From Neospora caninum Liverpool (lineage: Eukaryota > Apicomplexa > Conoidasida > Eucoccidiorida > Sarcocystidae): a stretch of 64,000 nt of DNA. This document shows positions 58,899 through 64,000 of the stretch, one piece after another. Each line of letters starts with the position of its first letter. Position 1 is the stretch's first letter. Where the stretch lies: NCBI RefSeq assembly GCF_000208865.1, contig NC_018394.1, forward strand, positions 3,413,797 to 3,477,796, in the 5' to 3' direction. The translations under genes and the position numbers were made by a program. The notes under the pieces are model-generated. The model saw only the letters and a list, made by a program, of their open reading frames with translations, ran no database searches and was not told where the DNA came from.

Positions 58899-61190
58899 CT
58901 AAGTTCTTGCGACGCCAGCGGGGTTGAAGAATCCGGGGAAAACGCGATGGACTTCTGAGTAGCTGACCAGCGCTCTGGGCGGCACAAGCTCCACGAGCTC
59001 AGCCACATGCAACTCGCGCCACTGCTTGCCCGTTACAATCAGCGAGAGAGAAGAGAGAGAAGACAGAGAAGAGAGAGAAGAAGAGAGTCTGCTCCAACTG
59101 TGCCCGCTGGCTGCCGACGTGGGGAGAGCCGTCGAGGACGCAGGCGGGTTGGCAGAAGGCGACTGTCTCCGTGGGAGAAGCGAGACGCCGTTCATCACCT
59201 TCACGGATCTGTCCGACGACTGAGGAGAAACGAACCGCAGAGAGACAAAAAACGATGCCAAACCCTCGCGACACGAGCCGGAGACGGAGGAAAAAAACCC
59301 GGACAGCAAGCGAATCGCACCGCACCGGAGAGAGACACGCGAGAGCGGCGGGCTGCAAAGACCAGAGCGAGGGCAATGGAGACTGTGCACGTGGGGTTGT
59401 CTGTGTTGCGTCTTTGAACGCCGTCTGTGCATGCGTTTCCGCAAACGAGGCTTCTTTCTCACCTTGGTAACGCCGTCGGCGCCGCCGAAGGAGACGAGAG
59501 ACCGGCAGTTCCCGGTGTTGACATCGATCTCCACGAGGACAGATTCACCATAGATGTTGCCAATTAGAGAGCCTGTGTCTGGGAGATACTCTAGTTCGTT
59601 CACTCGCGGCAGCGGGCGACCGAGACAGGAAATCGGGGTCTGACGCTTGACAAGAACAAGCGGCAAGTCGCGGGCGGCGCGCAGCGCGGGGGCCGTGAGC
59701 GCCGGAGACGCATGCTGGTGCGGCGGGGTGTAGGGCACCTCAGAGACCACGGCAGCTGGTGATCGCTTCTTCTCCGTCTCGATCAGCATTTCCAGATCTT
59801 CAGCCTTCTCCTTGAGGTCTTCCACTCCCACGGTCGCCCCGCCGACAAGCAGGGACCCGAGGCGCACCAGCAAATTCGTTTGCCGACTTGCCAGCGGCTC
59901 TTCGGAAGGAACCGGCTCGGCAGGCTCCAGGGGTGTCCCGTCCACCGCCTGCGACTCCCCGACATTCACAACGCCCGCAAACGAAGAGGGAGAAGACGAG
60001 GGAGAAGAAGAAAGGGGAGACGAGGAAGGGGGAGAAGAAGAAAGGGGAGACGAGGAAGGGGGAGAAGAAGAGGGAGAGGGAGTGCTGTTTTTTTGGAGGC
60101 GTCGCGAGGCAGCTTCGCTGCGGCGCATGGAAGCAAGCAGACTGGAGACGTCCAACTCGAGCAGCACGTCGCTTCCAGTCGTGGCCCAAAGTCTTTGGTT
60201 CGCCACCTGGGCTTGCAGCCGCTGGAGCTCCTCAGCCGACAACGAATCCGAAGCCAAGGACGAAGAGGGAGGAGAAGAGCGAGAAGAGAGGTTTGCGACG
60301 GCTAGGGCAGCGTCGTGGGATGAGAGCGAGGAGGCGAGGCCCCAGCCTTCGAACTGGACTTGAAGCTGCGCAATTTCTTTCCAGGAGGCTGCGTCGAGGG
60401 CGATCAGGCGATTCTCGAGCCACGTCAGCAGGAGGAGGACGAGTCTCCCATTCTCGGCGTCCCAGAGGAACGCGACGCCTTCGGCGAAGAGCGACGGATG
60501 AAGGTACAGTTTCCGGAGGGTTTTCCCCGTGCAGAAGTCGAATTCGCGCATATACGACACCTCGTAGAGGCCGGAAGTCTCGACGAGGACCGAGGCGCCG
60601 TCGAAGGCTTCGTGGCATGCCTGTGCCTGTGCAGAGAGGCGAGAGGGCGAGGTGCGCAGGCGCGCGAGGAGATCCTTGCGCGAGGGCTGGAACGGCGACG
60701 GAAGCAGCGCCTGCGTGAACGGCGGCAGGCGAACCGCTCGAGACGCGTCCACTGGCGAGGCTGCAGCCGCCGCGTCGTGTTCAAAGGTCTGCAGCGAGGC
60801 AGGCGCGAAGGAGAAGAAGCGCGGAGCGGCGCCCCAGGCGCCGAGTTCGCGCGGCGCGCGCGAGGCGGGCGGCGAGGAAGGCCGGGAGGAAGGCGCGGCG
60901 AGAAGCGCCGGAGAAGCGGAAGTTGACGCAGCGTCGTCGCGCAGCGCAGGCGGAGCAGAGGAAGGCCACAACGAGAAGGGCGTGCGCAGCAGAGACGGGA
61001 AAAAGAAGAGACAGAGGCAGGTGAGCAGCGAGGCGAGGCCGATGCAGCACAGTCGACAGGGACCAGCCGAAGAGCAGATCTGCGCGGTGACAGCGCCGTC
61101 TCCCGAGACAGTTGAACGCGGACGCGTCGCTCGGGGAAACGCTTTGTCTCTCACAGACGCGGGGCGATTTACCGAGAACCCAGGCGCCAT
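58899..61190 (-). CDS. Glutaminyl cyclase, plant/bacterial beta-propeller type, membrane-anchored
   Basis: Two exons, 61190-59463 and 59219-58899, give 682 residues. The protein matches the glutamine cyclotransferase family (five-bladed beta-propeller; forms N-terminal pyroglutamate). Visible blocks: VLVETSGLYEVSYMREFD with KTLRKLYLHPSLFAEGVAFL (residues about 200-240), FEGWGLASS near 280, RVNELEYLPDTGSLIGNIYG near 525, VKVMNGVSL in exon 2 and IVTGKQWRELHVAEL near 635. A single hydrophobic segment at residues about 46-68 (RLCCIGLASLLTCLCLFFF) predicts a type II signal anchor, so the enzyme would face the secretory lumen. Large Ser/Pro-rich inserts, including a ten-residue tandem repeat near 60001-60070, separate propeller blades; bacterial and plant enzymes are about 260-290 residues. 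The frame is open upstream to an ATG at 61859, so a longer N terminus is possible, but that stretch looks like 5' leader. Confidence 0.9.
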   Translation of the reverse strand: MAPGFSVNRPASVRDKAFPRATRPRSTVSGDGAVTAQICSSAGPCRLCCIGLASLLTCLCLFFFPSLLRTPFSLWPSSAPPALRDDAASTSASPALLAAPSSRPSSPPASRAPRELGAWGAAPRFFSFAPASLQTFEHDAAAAASPVDASRAVRLPPFTQALLPSPFQPSRKDLLARLRTSPSRLSAQAQACHEAFDGASVLVETSGLYEVSYMREFDFCTGKTLRKLYLHPSLFAEGVAFLWDAENGRLVLLLLTWLENRLIALDAASWKEIAQLQVQFEGWGLASSLSSHDAALAVANLSSRSSPPSSSLASDSLSAEELQRLQAQVANQRLWATTGSDVLLELDVSSLLASMRRSEAASRRLQKNSTPSPSSSPPSSSPLSSSPPSSSPLSSSPSSSPSSFAGVVNVGESQAVDGTPLEPAEPVPSEEPLASRQTNLLVRLGSLLVGGATVGVEDLKEKAEDLEMLIETEKKRSPAAVVSEVPYTPPHQHASPALTAPALRAARDLPLVLVKRQTPISCLGRPLPRVNELEYLPDTGSLIGNIYGESVLVEIDVNTGNCRSLVSFGGADGVTKVRKKPRLRKRMHRRRSKTQHRQPHVHSLHCPRSGLCSPPLSRVSLRCGAIRLLSGFFSSVSGSCREGLASFFVSLRFVSPQSSDRSVKVMNGVSLLPRRQSPSANPPASSTALPTSAASGHSWSRLSSSLSSLSSLSSLSLIVTGKQWRELHVAELVELVPPRALVSYSEVHRVFPGFFNPAGVART
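60001..60070. repeat. 30-bp coding tandem repeat in the glutaminyl cyclase gene
   Basis: Two perfect 30-bp units (60001-60030 and 60031-60060) and a 10-nt partial third. In the sense frame each encodes ten residues of the type SSSPLSSSPP. Perfect DNA identity indicates recent duplication in a low-complexity insert. Confidence 0.93.
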
Positions 61191-63220
61191 AGCGCGGGTC
61201 GACAAGGCACAGCATGCAAGGAGAAACTGGGAAAAGAGGGGAGACAAAAGAGGGGAAGAGAGAATCGCGAGGTGGAGTCTCTTGGACGGAGCGAGAGTTT
61301 CTCGAGAAAAGTGGCAGCGGAAGGTCCGGGAAAGGCCCGAGGCGCTGGCGAGAGCCCGGTGACGAGAAGGCCTCCGCGTCAGGTGAGCAATCGGAAGGCG
61401 ACAGAAGAGCGAGAAAAAGGAGGGGCGAAAGACGGGTACCGAGAACCCCAGACGGTCCGTTTCGGAGAGCCTCTGTACGCGGCGAATCTCGCTCGTCTCG
61501 GAGGAAGAAGCCTCCGCTGTCTTGTGTGTGAGGGCGGGGGGAGAAAACCCTCCCACGTTTTCGGTCACCTTCCGTACACCGGAGGGAACGAGCCGATCGA
61601 ATCGAGAGAGAAAACGAGGAACCAAATCATCCTGGTTGCTCTCCGTTTCGTGGCTTCGTGCACAAACCGCCGCTGGCACTGTCAACCTGCAACTTTTCTC
61701 GCCAGAAAAGAAAGACAAGATGCGAGACACGTGCCGAGTGACTTTTCCGCGAGACAGAAGCAACCAGAAAGAAGCCGAAAAAGGAGAAAACAACGGAGAT
61801 ACCCAAGAATAAGAACAGTCCTCGAACATTCCTCGACTCTTCAAAAGCGAAAGAGACATTTCGCCGTTCGCGTCGGTTCAGCTCGGTCGAACCGGAAGAG
61901 CGACATCAGCGCTGTCCGGGAAGTGAGGCGAGCGGCTGTCCTCGGCGAGGCGAATGTCAGGACCGAAGAAGTATCCTCAGCCTCCTATAGCGTGTCTTAT
62001 TCCGAGTTCCTTCTTCCGAAAACGCCGGCCACCTTTTGTTTCATCTAGCGAATTTAACCTGACATCCAAAAGTCGCAGCCGTGAGGCTCCTCCGACTATA
62101 AGGCGACCGGAAAAAGAGTGTGCTCAGTTTGAGGGCCTCACGTGAGTCACCTCTGGGCACTTCTCAGGCGTCAAAGACCTCTCCCGTCGCAACGGACCAG
62201 CGAGCGCCCTGTCGCAAATTGTCTCTTCTCATTTGTCTGCTTTCTTCACTCCCGCTAGTCCGGTGCCTCCAAAGGTGTATCCCTCCTGTTCGTACGCGTA
62301 ACCTGTTGTTTGTTCGTAGATGGAGGTAGAGGAAGATCTGTATCTGCCTGCCTACATCCACTTGTACCTACACCTGTCTATGTATATCTATCCATATGCA
62401 TGAGTGTACCTATCTATGCAGATATCTATATATACATCTCTGCGTAACCATATCTACATCTACGTAGATCTATTTATCTGTATCGATAGATGTATTTCTA
62501 TAACCGCTGGTGGATAGCTGTAACTGTCACTTTTCCCGTTCCCTCTCTCTACTCACACCTATCTACATACATTTATAGGTAGATGTACCTTTGTGGGAAG
62601 AGGTACATGTTTATATAAACGCAGCGAGCATCTGTGGAGGAAAGGAGACGACCTGCAGCTCACAGCCGAGCACGAACTCGTCTCTGCCTGGGCGTCTCGT
62701 CTCCCGTGCTTCGTCGAGGGTTTTTGAGAGCTCTGGCGAAAGCGTCTTCTCCGGAAAACTGCAAAGGCTTTCAAAGCGTTTGTCTTGGCGACTTTGCCGG
62801 GGTGCGAGGGGAGTAGAGACAAAGTTCGTGCCGACACGCAGCGCCCTCCACAGAAAAACAGAAAAAAACCTGGCAGTCGTTTTCAGAAAGGACCTTTCCC
62901 ACATTGACACAGGGCTGCGACTCTTTGTCCATTTCCTTCCAGTATCGCTATCAGGTGGACTCGGTCCGGGTGTACATACACCGGCCACCGCGCCGCGGGG
63001 TGGGACTACAGACCGCCCGAGGCAAAGCCTCAAAGAAGGCACGGAAAGCTCCGCCGCACAGGCAAAGAGTTCTGCGGCAGAAACAATCCCTTCATCGGCA
63101 CTCCGAGACCTGTTCTATTGCGCCGCACCACGCAGCACGCTCCTCGGTCTCGGCTCACGGATCTTTCGCTTTTTTTGCGCGTTTCCCCTCGGTCGCGCGC
63201 GCCGCCGCGTCCGGCGCCCC
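61191..63220. other. Intergenic interval upstream of the glutaminyl cyclase gene
   Basis: About 2 kb between the cyclase ATG and the stop of the right-edge gene, both on the minus strand. The first 670 nt form an in-frame upstream extension of the cyclase frame, more likely leader than coding. From 62330 to 62620 the DNA is rich in CTATATCTA-like words without a clean repeat unit. No other gene is supported. Confidence 0.55.
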
Positions 63221-64000
63221 TCAAGACAGGGCTCGAATGGCGTCGACTTGGTCAGCGGTGGATTGAATTTGCAGGCCGAATTCGGCGAGTTTCTCCTCGC
63301 GGCGCTTCGCGAGGTGTACGTACACCCGACACTGCGCCCGAAGTTTGTCCCAGGCCTCCATGTACAGCCGGAGCCGTTCGCGGGCGCGCCGCTGGAAGTT
63401 CGCCTGGCGGACACCCAGCAGCGTCTTTGGGAGTTGCTGCAGCTGGAGCAGGCGCGTGAGTGCAACGTCGAAGGAGTCCCAGAAGGAACAGATGCAGGAG
63501 AGGAGGTAGTCCACGCGCCGCAGCCGATCCAGACTCTTGGTCAGCAACTTCAAAACGAACATTTGCTCTTCGAAGGAAACGCCGGCGCTCGACGGAAGAC
63601 GCGCGAGGCGAGGCGCGGCCCCAGAGGCTGAGGCTGACGGTTCGCGGGAAGGCGACGCAGGCGCCGAAGGCAACGACGCTGGAAAGGAAGTGGGAGGGCT
63701 GGAAGAAGAGACCGAATGAGGAGTGAGAGCTTGCGGAGGCGACAACGATTCCACTGTCGCCTCGGCGCTATTCTCGTTCGGCGTGTCCCGGCCGTCCGGT
63801 ACGCTATGGGTCGTGGCTCGGTCGCTGTCAGACGAAAAGGAGGTGACACGCGCCTCCGTGCTCTCTCTCGTCGACGGGTTTCGCGCTTCCCCACCACGCG
63901 TGTTGTCGCGTTTCGCAAACGCGACTGGGGGCAAAGGATTGAAAAGACCTCCCCCAAAGGCTTCGCACGACCCCTTGTCTGCTGAGCCGTCACGCAGGCT
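63221..64000 (-). CDS. Unrecognised protein, C-terminal 259 residues, open at the right edge
   Basis: One minus-strand frame is open from the window edge at 64000 to a stop at 63221. The first 140 residues are Ser/Pro/Ala-rich. The last 110 are predicted helical and leucine-rich (EEQMFVLKLLTKSLDRLRRV, later LTRLLQLQQLPKTLLGVRQA), ending in a charged helix (KRREEKLAEFGLQIQS). An acceptor-like CCCCCAG lies at 63925-63931, so the exon may begin inside the window rather than at the edge. No family is recognised. The contrast between disordered N-terminal part and helical tail suggests an interaction domain at the C terminus. There is no hydrophobic segment. Confidence 0.72.
   Translation of the reverse strand, partial: SLRDGSADKGSCEAFGGGLFNPLPPVAFAKRDNTRGGEARNPSTRESTEARVTSFSSDSDRATTHSVPDGRDTPNENSAEATVESLSPPQALTPHSVSSSSPPTSFPASLPSAPASPSREPSASASGAAPRLARLPSSAGVSFEEQMFVLKLLTKSLDRLRRVDYLLSCICSFWDSFDVALTRLLQLQQLPKTLLGVRQANFQRRARERLRLYMEAWDKLRAQCRVYVHLAKRREEKLAEFGLQIQSTADQVDAIRALS

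Noticed and set aside
1..64000. tRNA, rRNA, CRISPR or transposon signatures
   Set aside because: No cloverleaf-like T-loop words, ribosomal cores, regularly spaced direct repeats with unique spacers, reverse transcriptase or transposase motifs were seen on reading.

Overview
The window looks like nuclear DNA of a coccidian apicomplexan in the Toxoplasma / Neospora / Hammondia group. Genes are split by short GT-AG introns that are pyrimidine-rich on the sense strand. TA and TATG microsatellites are frequent, TGCATGCA words recur, and proteins carry large Ala/Ser/Pro-rich inserts. The genus is an inference from style; nothing here was searched against a database.

I rebuilt eight protein genes by joining exons whose splice phases agree. 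Left to right: (1) a partial coiled-coil protein on the minus strand (3947 down past 164, running off the left edge); (2) a 13-exon TMF-type golgin on the plus strand (8733-20646); (3) SRP68, the 68-kDa subunit of the signal recognition particle, 13 exons on the minus strand (29000-21618); (4) a 209-residue twin-CX9C mitochondrial-type protein, 8 exons on the plus strand (30619-34711); (5) an ARP4/BAF53-like nuclear actin-related protein, 3 exons on the plus strand (38153-40995); (6) the catalytic subunit of DNA polymerase delta, 21 exons including an 18-nt microexon, on the minus strand (55199-42860); (7) a membrane-anchored plant/bacterial-type glutaminyl cyclase, 2 exons on the minus strand (61190-58899); (8) the last coding part of an unrecognised gene on the minus strand (64000-63221, open at the right edge).

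Genes 1/2 and 3/4 are divergent pairs; 2/3 and 5/6 are convergent pairs. There is no operon-like logic: these are housekeeping genes for Golgi tethering, ER targeting, mitochondrial intermembrane-space biology, chromatin remodelling, replication and secretory-pathway protein modification. No RNA gene, CRISPR array or intact mobile element was seen. Intergenic stretches hold microsatellites, polypurine/polypyrimidine blocks and two tandem arrays upstream of the ARP4 gene. The main novelty candidates are the twin-CX9C protein, the alanine-rich TMF golgin, the divergent ARP4 with its purine-array intron, and the apicomplexan glutaminyl cyclase.
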